Below, piece by piece: positions 8,751-20,029 of a stretch of 64,000 bases of DNA. Numbering within the stretch: position 1 is the first letter of the stretch; each line of letters starts with the position of its first letter. The DNA comes from Rapana venosa (lineage: Eukaryota > Mollusca > Gastropoda > Neogastropoda > Muricidae). Made by a program: the position numbers and the translations under genes. The notes beneath the pieces were generated by a model. That model was not told the origin of the DNA and did no database searches. It saw only the letters and a list, made by a program, of their open reading frames with translations. Location of the stretch: positions 680,172 through 744,171 of the forward strand of contig CM054145.1 in assembly GCA_028751875.1 (NCBI GenBank), given 5' to 3'.

Positions 8751-10039
8751 TTTGATTCAAGCTCAGTTGACATAATTTCTCTCGATCTCTCTCTGATTCA
8801 AGCTCAGTTGACATAATTTCTCTCTGATTCAAGCTCAGTTGACATGATCTCTCTCTGATTCAAGCTCAGTTGACATAATTTCTCTCTGATTCAAGCTCAG
8901 TTGACATGATCTCTCTCTGATTCAAGCTCAGTTGACATAATTTCTCTCTGATTCAAGCTCAGTTGACATAATTTCTCTCTGATTCAAGCTCAGTTGACAT
9001 GATCTCTCTCTGATTCAAGCTCAGTTGACATGATCTCTCTCTGATTCAAGCTCAGTTGACATCATCTCTCTCTGATTCAAGCTCAGTTGACATGATCTCT
9101 CTCTGATTCAAGCTCAGTTGACATAATCTCTCTCTGATTCAAGCTCAGTTGACATGATCTCTCTCTGATTCAAGCTCAGTTGACATAATTTCTCTCTGAT
9201 TCAAGCTCAGTTGACATAATTTCTCTCTGATTCAAGCTCAGTTGACGTGATCTCTCTCTGATTCAAGCTCAGTTGACGTGATCTCTCTCTGATTCAAGCT
9301 CAGTTGACGTGATCTCTCTCTGATTCAAGCTCAGTTGACATGATCTCTCTCTGATTCAAGCTCAGTTGACATGATCTCTCTCTGATTCAAGCTCAGTTGA
9401 CATGATCTCTCTCTTGATTCAAGCTCAGTTGACATGATCTCTCTCTGATTCAAGCTCAGTTGACATGATCTCTCTCTGATTCAAGCTCAGTTGACATGAT
9501 CTCTCTCTGATTCAAGCTCAGTTGACATGATCTCTCTCTGATTCAAGCTCAGTTGACATGATCTCTCTCTGATTCAAGCTCAGTTGACATGATCTCTCTC
9601 TGATTCAAGCTCAGTTGACATGATCTCTCTCTGATTCAAGCTCAGTTGACATGATCTCTCTCTGATTCAAGCTCAGTTGACATCATTTCTCTCTGATTCA
9701 AGCTCAGTTGACATCATTTCTCTCTGATTCAAGCTCAGTTGACATCATTTCTCTCTGATTCAAGCTCAGTTGACATCATTTCTCTCTGATTCAAGCTCAG
9801 TTGACATCATCTCTCTCTGATTCAAGCTCGGTTGACATCATCTCTCTCTGATTCAAGCTCGGTTGACATCATCTCTCTCTGATTCAAGCTCAGTTGACAT
9901 GATCTCTCTCTGATTCAAGCTCAGTTGACATCATTTCTCTCTGATTCAAGCTCAGTTGACATCATTTCTCTCTGATTCAAGCTCAGTTGACATCATCTCT
10001 CTCTGATTCAAGCTCAGTTGACATCATTTCTCTCCTCAG
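8751..10039 (+). repeat. 31-bp minisatellite running into the exon 3 acceptor
   Basis: About 41 nearly identical units built from TGATTCAAGCTCAGTTGACA plus TNATNTCTCTC, with small variants (TAATTT, TGATCT, TCATTT, GACGTG). The last unit turns into the real acceptor TTGACATCATTTCTCTCCTCAG. Each unit therefore contains TTGAC (fits the YTNAY branch-point consensus), a short CT tract and AG dinucleotides. Variants cluster in neighbouring units, as expected from local unequal exchange or slippage. Confidence 0.95.
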
Positions 10040-10251
10040 CTGTCGGCGGTCAGACTATGTGGCAGTGTACGAGGAGTTGGGGGCCAAGAACAACTTCACG
10101 CTGACGGAGAAGTACTGCAGCAAGGACCAGCTGCCCGGCCCCTACGCCACGCGCAACATGGTGAAGATCGTCTTCCACTCCGACCACAAGGACAGCAACG
10201 TGGGCTTCAAGGCCTCCTACCACTTTGTCAACGACGGAGAACTGCTGCGCC
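10040..10251 (+). CDS. Gene 1, exon 3: second half of CUB domain 2
   Basis: Acceptor TTTCTCTCCTCAG, phase 2 start (completes GAC, Asp). It encodes CRRSDYVAVYEE, EKYCSKDQ and VKIVFHSDHKDSNVGFKASY, the Cys3-DYV..Y, Cys4 and SD....GF.A.Y motifs of CUB domains. SDYVAVYEE and FHSDHKDSN include acidic residues placed like those of calcium-binding CUB domains; this is inference. It ends phase 1 before GTGAGT at 10252. Codons are strongly GC-ended. Confidence 0.95.
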
Positions 10252-10486
10252 GTGAGTTGCTGTTGGTGTTGCTGCTCTTGATGGTGGTGGTGGTGGTGGT
10301 GTCCTGGGGGGGGGGGGATATATCAGCAGTGTGTCACTCTCTGTGTGTGTAGTATGTGTGTGTGTCAAGTCAAACTTTTACTTCCAGATGTTATTGCCAG
10401 CATGTATGTGTGAGTGTGTGTAAACTTGTAGTTTATTATATCATAGAGTGCATACAATTTATGAAACGGTCACAGCCACTCCCAGC

Positions 10487-10568
<82 letters not shown>

Positions 10569-11643
10569 TTTGCTGTGGTCCTGAGGGCTGGGTCTATCAG
10601 TAGCTCTAGTGCTGTGTAGGAATGTTCACTATTCAGTATTCTGCACATGTTGTGAGTACTGCTGTAGTTTTATACTTGAATCTTGGCTGGGTCCAGTGGC
10701 CCTATCACTGCTATACAGGAAAGTTCTGTATTCTGCTTATGTTATGAGTACTGCTGTAGTTTTACACTTAAATCTTGGCTGGGTCCAGTGGCCCTATCAG
10801 TAGAGTGCTATGCAGGAAAGTTCTGTATTCTGCACATGTTGTGAGTACTGCTGTAGTTTTATACTTGAATCTTGGCTGGGTCCAGTGGCCCTATCACTGC
10901 TATGCAGGAAAGTTCTGTATTCTGCACATGTTGTGAGTACTGCTGTAGTTTTAAGCTTGAATCTTTAGGGTGTTTGTTTGATATGTTACTTTTTTCCTTT
11001 CATTTTCTTGTAATCCAAATCTAAGTGAGTACAAAATAAAGTGCATGTGTATGTACTTGAGTTTGTGTATGAATGTGTGTGTGTGTGTGTTGTGTTGGGT
11101 GTGTTGTGTTATATTTGTTATATTGCGTTGCGTGTGTGTGTGTGTGCATGCGTGTTTGTGTGTACAAGTTATGCAGTGTACATTTCTTGTTCGGGGGGGG
11201 GGGGGGGGGGGGGGGGGGGATCCATTTTCGTTATTGAGTTTTTTTGTTTTTGGTCTCGTGTGTGTGTGTTTTCTTTCTTTTTTTCTATTTTTCTTTTAGA
11301 GTTAGGCTTATTATTATTGGTTATGGTAATAATCGATGTAGTTAGATAATATTGATCAAGTTTTTTGTTCCTAGATACTAAGATAGATGGCTTGTTTCCA
11401 AAGCACTCACAATCACAGACATGAATACACACATGAATGCATACATGTTTGTTTGTTTATAAATCAATGCACTATCAGTATCGCAAACATACATGTATGC
11501 ATTGATGTGTGTATTCATGTAAGACCAGTGTGTGATTGTGAGTGCTGTGGACAGATCTGACAGACAGTGTAGAGCTGTATATAATATGTATAATCCTAGT
11601 GTATGTAAAGTGTAACATTATGACCTGGGGTTGCTGTGGACAG
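10252..11643. repeat. Intron 3: TG tract, 93-bp tandem repeat, poly-G
   Basis: (TG)n at 10491-10566. At 10588-10965 there are four tandem units of about 93 bp with GGGTCCAGTGGCCCTATCA, GGAAAGTTCTGTATTCTGC and GAGTACTGCTGTAGTTTTA. More TG lies at 11070-11160 and a poly-G run at 11193-11219. The last 200 bp before the acceptor are unique. Confidence 0.85.
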
Positions 11644-11817
11644 GCTGTCAGCCCCAGGAAATCAACGGCCAGGGATCTGGGGGTCGCATTTCCAGCCCCC
11701 ACTACCCCCGCAAGTATTCGCAGCTGACGGTGTGTGACTGGATCCTGCACGCCAGCAGATCCTCCAACAAGATCCTCCTGGAGCTGACGGATCTCAGCAT
11801 GGAGGGATTTTCTCATA
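11644..11817 (+). CDS. Gene 1, exon 4: first half of CUB domain 3
   Basis: Acceptor GTTGCTGTGGACAG, phase 1. It encodes RCQPQEINGQGSGGRISSPHYPRKYSQ in outline: first Cys, the SPHYPRKY loop, the second Cys in VCDWIL, then KILLELTDLSMEGFSH. It ends with one base before a GTGCGT donor at 11818, and the split codon with exon 5 gives Asn before CQHAVLKVYDD. The donor is not the strongest consensus. The last 17-20 bases with this donor are amplified downstream. Confidence 0.9.
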
Positions 11818-12530
11818 GTGCGTCCGTTTTTGTATGGATTTCTGATAATTATGCGTACTTATCTCTGTGTGGAGGGGTTTTCTCATAGTGCGTTCATTTC
11901 TGCATTTCTGATAATTATAATGATATTGGGGAGGGGGGGGTGCTTACTTATCTCTGTGTGGAGGGATTTTCTCATAGTGCGTTCGTTTCTGCATTTCTGA
12001 TAATTATAATGATATGGGGGGGGGGGGGGGGTGCTTACTTATCTCTGTGTGGAGGGATTTTCTCATAGTGCGTTCCTTTCTGCATTTCTGATAATTATAA
12101 TGATATGGGGGGGGGGGGGGTGCTTACTTATCTCTGTGTGGAGGGATTTTCTCATAGTGCGTTCGTTTCTGCATTTCTGATAATTATAATGATATGGGGG
12201 GGGGGGGGGTGCTTACTTATCTCTGTGTGGAGGGATTTTCTCATAGTGCGTTCGTTTCTGCATTTCTGATAATTATAATGATATGGGGGGGGGGGGGGGG
12301 GGGGTGCTTACTTATCTCTGTGTGGAGGGATTTTCTCATAGTGCGTTCGTTTCTGCATTTTGTAATTATAATGATATGGGGGGGGGGGAGGGGTGCTTAC
12401 TTATCTCTGTGTGGAGGGATTTTCTCATAGTGCGTCCGTTTCTGGATTTCTGATAATTATAAGGATGATATTGTGGGGAGGGTGCTTACTTATCTCTGCA
12501 TGGAGGGATTTTCCTACAGTACAACTATCG
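11818..12530 (+). repeat. About 89-bp minisatellite carrying copies of the exon 4 donor edge
   Basis: Units contain TCTGTGTGGAGGGATTTTCT / CATA|GTGCGT, then TTCGTTTCTGCATTTCTGAT, AATTATAATGATATG, a poly-G run and TGCTTACTTA. Donor-like GTGCGT recurs at 11888, 11977, 12068, 12157, 12246, 12341 and 12430. A last degenerate copy near 12519 has TTCCTACAGTAC instead. The true exon end is the first member (ATGGAGGGATTTTCTCATA|GTGCGT). Using a copy instead of the true donor would add intron sequence. Confidence 0.92.
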
Positions 12531-12599
12531 ATAATGGTGGGGGGGGGGGACTAAATGGCATTAGCATAGGTTTCTTTGACAGTATATATGGGTTGGGAA

Positions 12600-12897
12600 T
12601 TTCAATCTTGACATCACATCATGTGGTGGTGGTGATGATGATGATGATGATGACACATAGCAGATGTTTCCTTGACGGTATAAAAAAATATCTGTTACAC
12701 CAGTGTGTTTCAGTCCTAACATGAAACTGTGATGGTGGTGATGATGATGGTGATTGTTATGTATGATGATGATGATTGTTATGTATGATGATGATTGTTA
12801 TGTATGATGCTGCTGATTGTTATGTATGATGATTATGTATGATGATTATGATGGTGATTGTTATGTATGATGATGGTGAAGGTGTTGTTACTCACAG
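12600..12897 (+). repeat. GAT/TGATTGTTATGTA microsatellite before the exon 5 acceptor
   Basis: GATGAT runs and about six units of GATGATTGTTATGTAT, ending in the acceptor GTTGTTACTCACAG at 12884-12897. The unit does not include exon sequence. Confidence 0.8.
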
Positions 12898-13021
12898 ACT
12901 GCCAGCATGCGGTGCTGAAGGTGTACGATGACCGGTCAGCTATACGGCCCATGGCCTCCCTGTGTGGCAAGTCGTCAGAACAGATCACCTTCCTCTCCGC
13001 TCATGCCTCCCTCAGGCTTAG
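12898..13021 (+). CDS. Gene 1, exon 5: middle of CUB domain 3
   Basis: Acceptor ACTCACAG, phase 1. It encodes NCQHAVLKVYDDRSAIRP, SLCGKSSEQITF and SAHASLRLR, i.e. CUB Cys3, the VYDD strand, Cys4 and the next strand. It ends with AG of an Arg codon before GTCTGT at 13022, a weak donor; the choice is forced because AG plus the first base of exon 6 restores Arg and an unbroken CUB strand. A TG array starts about 20 bases after the donor. Confidence 0.85.
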
Positions 13022-13040
13022 GTCTGTAGTCAGCAGTCAA

Positions 13041-13481
<441 letters not shown>

Positions 13482-13943
13482 AGATTCAGAAGATTCAGAT
13501 TCAGAATATTTTATTGCCATTTAAGCCATGTAGACTTATTTGACACAACAAAAACGTCAATTATAATTATTATCTATTTTGGCTAAAAGTGATGTACACT
13601 AAAAAAACATGTTACATTCTACTTCTCTTTTTTTCTCTTTTTTCAAAACGCTCATACACATATCTGGTGATATCTGCTTGATACATATCAACTGTGATTA
13701 TGTCACTTAATTTATGTACACAGTTTTTGCGTTCTTTGTCTTTCATTTTGATTTTTAATAACAAATTATTTCTGAGTTCATCATATAAGATACATTCATC
13801 GAGTTAATGAAATTCATCTTCTATTTTGTTACAGTATCTACATTTTCTGTCCTCTCTGGATATATTTTGGTGCCTCCCTTTCTCTATTATTAAATTGTGA
13901 GAGCTTGTGCGAAATTTACAATATGTCTTCTTATGGGTTTTGT

Positions 13944-16533
13944 TTTAATAATAATAATAATAATAATACATGGAACTTATATAGCGCTATATCTTGAAAA
14001 GACAAATCAAAGCGCATGCATTCAACCTAATCTTACACAGTCGTGCAATCAATGATAAATAATCAATAGTTTAAACAGATATTTACAAACATAGTGCGCT
14101 GCAGACAAAATCTATGAAATAAAATTTCAATAGTCAAATGTTTTACAAAAGCACACACACACACACTCACTTAGGTCGTATACTTTAGCAGGGTGATAGG
14201 ACATGGGTTAGTGAAGGTGGAATAGCTCTGATATGAAACAGGAGGGGGGAAATCTTAGGTTTGAAAAAAAATGTCTTGAGGCTGGATTTAAAAGTGTCAT
14301 AACTAGGTTTCTGGCGAAGAGAGAGAGGGAGCTCATTCCAGGTCGATGGACCCGAAATAGAGAAAGAGCGGCGGCCAACGGTGGATTGGTTGAATCTAGG
14401 TATTCGTAGGCACAAGGTATCTGCAGCAAAGCGGAGGGAACGTGAAGGAGTGTACAGGTTACGACATTCACAGAGGTAGGAGGGTGCAGTTTTGTGGAGA
14501 CATTTGTAACAGAGGGTATTGATCTTATAATTTACTCTCTGTGGCACAGGCAGCCAGTGGAGAGATTGCAAGAGAGGGGTAATGTGCTCAGATTTTTTAT
14601 TTCTGAGAACTAGTCGAGCTGCGGAGTTTTGTATACATTGAAGGGAGTGGATAGATGATGCTGGCAGACCAGACAAAAGAGAATTACAATAGTCCAGACG
14701 TGAAAGAATGAGAGAAGTGACAAGTTTGGCTGTTGCATCAGTGGACAGGTACTTTCGAATTGCACTAATACGCCGTAATTGATAGTAGCACGACTGACAG
14801 GTCTGGGTGATGAATTTTTTCATAGAGAGTGTGTTGTCAATAACAACACCTAGATACTTCACAGCAGTGGATAGAGGGACTGATGTATTGCCAAGTTCTA
14901 TTGAAGCTGTTGTAATGGAAGAGAGTTTGTGTTTGGTCCCTACGAGCATAGCTTCAGTTTTATCTGCATTTAGCTGTAATTTGTTCTGTGTCATCCAGTT
15001 TTGAATATCTTCAAAGCAGCAGGCCATATTTGTCAGGAGAGAAGGAAGATTTTCAGGAGTAACGCTGCTTTGAATCTGAGAGTCATCTGCGTAAAAATGA
15101 TGGTTGATTTGATGATGGTTTATTATATGTGACAGTGGGGCAGTGTAAAGAGTGAAAAGAACAGGGCCTAGAACTGATCCCTGTGGGACTCCGCATTCCA
15201 ATTTGGCAGGTATTGATTGAATCTTGTTTAATGCAACTGTCTGGAATCGGTCAGTAAGGTATGAATTAAACCAGGTGAGGGCTATGCCAGTAACACCGAA
15301 TGTTTTTTGAAGACGGGAGAGAAGAATTGAGTGGTCTATAGTATCGAAGGCTGCTGATAAGTCGAGTAGAGTGAGAAGGGAGATTTTTCCTGAGTCAGAA
15401 GCGAGTAGAAGCGTATTTAAAGTGTGTACTAGGGTGGTTTCAGTGCTGTGGTTGACGCGATAGGTAGACTGAAACTCAGGAAGAAGATTGTTGGAGAGAA
15501 GGTGGTTGTTGAGCTGTTTGAGAACTACTTTTTCAAGGACTTTAGAAATAAAAGGTAGATTGGAAACAGGTCTATAATTCTTCAGAATGTTAGGGTCAAG
15601 GTCATGCTTTTTGAGTAGAGGTGTGACTATAGCAGTTTTGAGAGCTGATGGAACATTTCCTGAAACAAGAGATGAGTTTACTATTTTCGTGATAGCGGGT
15701 ATGAGTTGTGGTAGGCACTGTGTGAAAAGAGAAGCAGGTATGGGATCAAGATCACATGATTTTATAGTCATTTCTTTCAGAATTGTCATGATTTCTTTCT
15801 CACTTGTTGGATGAAAGAAAAGGAGAGGAGTGCCAGAGAATTGGGGATCAGGAAGTGCAGGCTGGAAAGGAGTCTGATCCAGTTTGGAGCGAATGTTATA
15901 GACTTTTTCAGAAAAGAATGCTGAAAATATAGAAGGAAGTTCAGAGTGGTTGTGGATGGAAGGCAGAGGGCTTGCCTTCATAGATCCAAGAAGAGTAGAT
16001 GTGAGAGAAAAGAGAGATTTCATAGACGTGGCATCAAGAACTTGAGAGGAGTAATACTTTGTTTTTTCTGAAAGAATTAAAGATTTGACTTTGTTTACTT
16101 GTTTTCGAAAGAGCTGCTTATCAATTTCCGTTTTTGATTTTCGCCACTGCCGCTCTAGTTGCCTGCATTTGCGCTTTGCCACCAGAATGTCATGGGTGTA
16201 CCATGGCGCACATGGCCTATCAGGCAGGAGACGGTCAGTGGGAGGTGCATGCTCATCAAGCAGTTGGCTGAGAACATCATTGTAGTGTTGAGAGTGGTTA
16301 TTGTTGTCAGAGGTTTGTGATAGGCGTTCAGCAGCTTGTGAAGAGAAAGTTTGAATATCTATGGCCTTAAGGTTGCGACGGGTGACATACTTTTTCTTTC
16401 TGATAGGCTTTGCAATATTTAGAGAGAAAAGAACAGCGGAATGATCAGAAAGTAGTTCATCAGTGATAGATACAGATGTGATCAGATCTTGGGAAACAAC
16501 AGTAATTAGCCAGTCTAAAATATGTCCTGATCT
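13944..16533 (-). mobile_element. L2-like non-LTR retrotransposon nested in the older LINE
   Basis: The element begins inside the endonuclease (RSGHILDWLIT, then SDHSAVLF) and continues through a complete reverse transcriptase to a stop at 14185. A 3' end follows with GCGCTATATAAGTTCCATG and (ATT)n at 13946-13970. It is 5' truncated, with no N-terminal endonuclease. The right junction is near 16525-16535, where similarity to the older LINE's C-terminus begins. No clean target-site duplication could be read. Confidence 0.85.
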
Positions 16534-16677
16534 GTTTTCATAGTTTATTAAATATCGTTCCATTCTGTATTCTTTTGTAGCATAATCATACAATTTTAGT
16601 TTTGCAAACTCTTTCTTCTGGTAGATCCAAAATGTTTTATACATGTCCTCAAGCTTTCTTCTAACAGCATAACTCAA
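14185..16677 (-). CDS. L2-like reverse transcriptase open frame, fused to the host LINE's C-terminus
   Basis: One uninterrupted frame of 830 codons. The first about 48 residues (LEDMYKTFWIYQKKEF...MERYLIN) belong to the older LINE into which this element jumped. From about residue 50 the L2-like protein starts: endonuclease end (SDHSAVLF near 80), NYRPVSNLPFISKVLEK, RT motif A LLDLSAAFDTIDHS near 440, GVPQGSVLGPVLFTLYT near 500, and motif C FYADDSQ near 530 with both Asp present. The C-terminal domain ends in TFFFKPK. The intact frame suggests a young insertion. Without its endonuclease half and promoter it is not expected to move on its own. The ATG belongs to the host element, so it is not the protein's natural start. 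Confidence 0.85.
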   Translation of the reverse strand: MSYAVRRKLEDMYKTFWIYQKKEFAKLKLYDYATKEYRMERYLINYENRSGHILDWLITVVSQDLITSVSITDELLSDHSAVLFSLNIAKPIRKKKYVTRRNLKAIDIQTFSSQAAERLSQTSDNNNHSQHYNDVLSQLLDEHAPPTDRLLPDRPCAPWYTHDILVAKRKCRQLERQWRKSKTEIDKQLFRKQVNKVKSLILSEKTKYYSSQVLDATSMKSLFSLTSTLLGSMKASPLPSIHNHSELPSIFSAFFSEKVYNIRSKLDQTPFQPALPDPQFSGTPLLFFHPTSEKEIMTILKEMTIKSCDLDPIPASLFTQCLPQLIPAITKIVNSSLVSGNVPSALKTAIVTPLLKKHDLDPNILKNYRPVSNLPFISKVLEKVVLKQLNNHLLSNNLLPEFQSTYRVNHSTETTLVHTLNTLLLASDSGKISLLTLLDLSAAFDTIDHSILLSRLQKTFGVTGIALTWFNSYLTDRFQTVALNKIQSIPAKLECGVPQGSVLGPVLFTLYTAPLSHIINHHQINHHFYADDSQIQSSVTPENLPSLLTNMACCFEDIQNWMTQNKLQLNADKTEAMLVGTKHKLSSITTASIELGNTSVPLSTAVKYLGVVIDNTLSMKKFITQTCQSCYYQLRRISAIRKYLSTDATAKLVTSLILSRLDYCNSLLSGLPASSIHSLQCIQNSAARLVLRNKKSEHITPLLQSLHWLPVPQRVNYKINTLCYKCLHKTAPSYLCECRNLYTPSRSLRFAADTLCLRIPRFNQSTVGRRSFSISGPSTWNELPLSLRQKPSYDTFKSSLKTFFFKPKISPLLFHIRAIPPSLTHVLSPC

Positions 16678-19499
16678 CCGATGAACATTAAGAGTACTTT
16701 GGTTCTTCCAGACATATTAGAATCCAATTGTGGCAAAATATTTTTCACTGTGTTGATCCATTTATCGTATGTATTTGTCTGATACATATAGTCGTATACT
16801 ATTCTGATATAAGAGTCTGGTTTTGATTCTGTCTAATGAATCCAAAAGGATATTATCTGGCATATGATTTTAAGGGTCAGTGAAAATCTTCCTAATTCAC
16901 CCAAAGTGGGTAGTACTAATGCTTTTTTATGAACGCCTAGTATTTGTTTACAAAATTTTACATGAAAATTCTCATACAAAAACTGATTGGATAAGCATGC
17001 CTTGAACAGTTTATTAATATGAAATTCTTTCTCCCCATTAAAACAAAAAGGAAACCAAACTTCTGCTCCATAGGTTAAATAAAATAGGGGTTATCAGTGA
17101 GTCGAATAAACGCATTATTATAGTAGTCTTTAAATTTTGTCCATAAACTGCTCTTTTAAAGGTTATATTGCTTTGTTGCTTTGTTTTACTAAATGTTCTT
17201 GTGTTGCTTGAAATTTCCCATTCTGATGAAAAACGATACCTAGATATTTATAGGTTTCTACTGTTTCAATTACATGTTCTCCACATTTGAAATGAATTGG
17301 AATTTAAGGGGGTGATCTCGTAAAAACTATTACCTTTGTTTTGGTTTTGTTTCTCTTTAAACCCCAATTAGAACAGTATTCTTGCAGTTTATTCAGTTTA
17401 GTTTGAAGACCTATTTTGGTTGTTGATAATAATGCTAGGTCATCAGCATAGAGTAAACAAGGAATTCTGTCTTTTGCGGTTATATATGGCGAATCTTTCT
17501 CATCAATATGTTGAACTATGTCATTGACATATACATTAAATAATGTAGAACTTCATGTATTTTCCTGATGTACCCCCTTTTTAACTATGATTTCATCTGT
17601 GTGTCATCCGTATTTTTGTAAATATTGTTGCATTGGAATACATGTTTTTAATGACATTAAAAGTTTTGCCTGTTATTCCTATTTCATTTAACTTTATAAG
17701 AAGACCCTCGTGCCACACATTATCGAAAGCTTTCTGAAAATCTACAAATCAGCAATAAAGTCTTTTAGTTTTTACTTTTAGTACACTATTAAATTGTTAA
17801 GTAGGAAGATATGGTCCGTTGTTCTGCATGCTTTTCTGAAACCAGCTTGTTCTCTGACAATACTATTGTTATTTTCTAAATATTCAGAAATTCTATGATT
17901 CAGTATTTGACCAAAAAGTTTTCCAATAGTGTTTGTCAACGTTATTCCTCTGTAGTTTTCTGGGTTGTATATGCATCCGTTTTTATAGATTGGAACATTC
18001 ACTCCTACTTTCCAGTCACAGGGATATATGCCCGTTTCTAATACTAAATTGAACATATTCCGCATTGTCTCTATAACATTAGATGAAACTGATTTGATCA
18101 TTTTGTTTTGTAATTCTATCTTTCCAGGCAATTTGTTATTTTTTAGTCTTTTGATTGTTTTTGTAATTTCCACAGTTGTAATTTGCTTATCTAGGAATGG
18201 GTTATTAGATACTTTTAAATCATTGAGCCTGCTTTGTACTTGCTTTTTGCAGTCTGGATCTATTTGTGGTTCTTTTCCAATAAGTGTTTTTAAGTGTTCA
18301 GTCCATTTACTGCTACTGATATGATTATGATGCTTTAATCCATCATCTTCGCTTTTGTTTTAACTTTTGTAAAGTTTTCCACAATACACTTGGATCTTCG
18401 TCAATGGCATCATGTAGTTGTGATACCAGTGAATGTTCGAAGATTTTCTTTTTCTTTTTTATTAAAGTATTATACTGTTTTCTTTTCATGAAATATTTTT
18501 GTCAAAGTTCAGGTTTATACGGATTTCTATTTATTGCATTTAGTAAAGACTTTACTTCTTTTCTCATACTGTTACATTCTGAGTCAAACCATTTTTTATT
18601 GTGTTTAATTCTTCTTACAGGTTTTGACTTTCTGGTCTTCAAGCTTAATTGTGCCACTTTGAGAAAGATATCAGACAGTTGTCTGGAACATTCATTGACT
18701 ACGTTTGTTGAATCAGGCTGCTTTGTACTTTGTTTTAATACTGTATTTGTTTGAGTTTTTATTGGTGCTATGTGTGATTGTATTGATGGTAGTAGAAGTG
18801 TCTTTTGAAATTGTTCTTTGGAATTTTTATCCCATACAAAACGTGTTTGTTGTGGTAAATCTTTAGTAATACACTCTGCCTGTGTGTCTCTTACTATTTT
18901 GATAGACTTCTGCAAACGTGTTTTGTCTATATCTGGTATATCTATATCTAAATCAAGTGGACAATGATCAGAGTATTCCATTAAATCTCTAACTTTCATA
19001 TGCTTCACCTCTTTCATAAATGATTTTGAACAAATGAAATAATCCACACTACAACCTTGAGGTTGAAAGCATGTAAATCTACCCTGTAAATCTCCTAATG
19101 TTCGGCCATTTAATATATACAATTGATTGTCTATACAAATATTAGCTAATAGTCTACCATATTTTTGTACAATTCTATCCATTGAGCACCTTTGATAACA
19201 TTGGTCATATTCATTTTCTTCAGGTAAATTGTAGTAACTTGGTTCTGGATCTATTTCTATAAAGTCAGTCAGTCTTCCTGATCGCGCATTTAGATCTCCG
19301 CACAGTATTATCTGACCTCTTTCAGACAAACTTTCTATGTCTTGTTCTAAATTTTCCCATATTTTCTGTGTATGAACTTTTCCAAAAGAAGAAAATTCAG
19401 GTGGAATATATGCACATCCTATGAAAATATTCTTGTTTGATGATTTTGATGAGTTTTCCTGCATCATTTGCATCCACACAAAATTTTTTTTATTTTTTT

Positions 19500-19722
19500 A
19501 TTTTTTATTCTTTTATATTGAGGATAATGGAATAAGCACTTATGTGCTTTTTTTTACATCCAGTCCCCGTGTGTATGCGGTTTTGTGAATTTGGTCATCT
19601 GTTCCCACAGGCACTCAATGGCCTACTCTTATGAAAAGCGGAACAGGATTTAACGTGTGCGCAAGATGGTCTGCGTGCGTTTGCACATGGGGCCTCAGTT
19701 TATAGTCTCATCCGAAGGAATA
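19500..19722 (-). mobile_element. SINE family B, headless copy
   Basis: GAGGATAATGGAATAAGCAC, CATCCAGTCCCCGTGTGT and GTGCGCAAGATGGTCTGCGT blocks. It abuts the truncated 5' end of the older LINE at about 19490. Confidence 0.8.
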
Positions 19723-19951
19723 TCTGTGTGTGTGATGTCTGTGCATGTGTGTGTGTGTGTATTGGATGTTTGTGTGTATGTGTTGAGGGTGGGGATGTCT
19801 GCCTGCCTGCCTGTGCGCGCGTGTGTGTGTACATCTTTGCTGGCACATGTGTGTGTTATGATGTTTGTGTGTGTGTTCCCCCTGTACAGCACAGTACAGT
19901 GGTGTCATGTATACATGTATACATATATATACTATGTGTGGTGTGTGGCAG

Positions 19952-20022
19952 GTTCATCTCATCACCAGCGTCATTAGGGGCCCGGGGATTCGACCTTTCC
20001 TGGACAGAAATTCACTCCAGTG
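19952..20022 (+). CDS. Gene 1, exon 6: end of CUB domain 3
   Basis: A 71-base exon with acceptor GTGTGTGGCAG and donor GTAAGA at 20023. It encodes RFISSPASLGARGFDLSWTE in outline and HSS, the last CUB strands (GFDLSWTEI matches the usual GF.L.W..I ending). It enters phase 2 from exon 5 and leaves in phase 1; the codon shared with exon 7 is Asp (HSS-DNC). The acceptor lacks a pyrimidine tract, as TG precedes it, but frame and domain continuity leave no good alternative. Confidence 0.85.
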
Positions 20023-20029
20023 GTAAGAC

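Larger units (their letters stand above)
13490..19490 (-). mobile_element. Older LINE (family 2), 5' truncated and split by an L2-like LINE
   Basis: Pieces on the minus strand are in order. 18502-19479 is the C-terminal part of an AP-endonuclease (GDLNARSG, QGRFTCF, SDHCPLDLD). 17778-18173 is reverse transcriptase (NPENYRGITLTNTIGKLF, QAGFRK). Near 17420-17460 lies YADDLALLSTTK. 16535-16720 is a C-terminal region (YDYATKEYRMERYLI). Beyond the inserted element, 13600-13945 encodes YCKFRTSSHNLIIEKGRH, then REDRKCRYC...EDEFH, VHKLSDIITV and RYVYERFEKREKK. The tail is AATAAAATATTCTGAATCTG with TCTGAAT repeats at 13480-13520. Frameshifts and stops make it dead. I do not assign the clade. Confidence 0.8.

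Noticed and set aside
8751..10039. CRISPR-like regular repeat
   Set aside because: Units are directly adjacent without unique spacers, and the context is an animal intron; a minisatellite.
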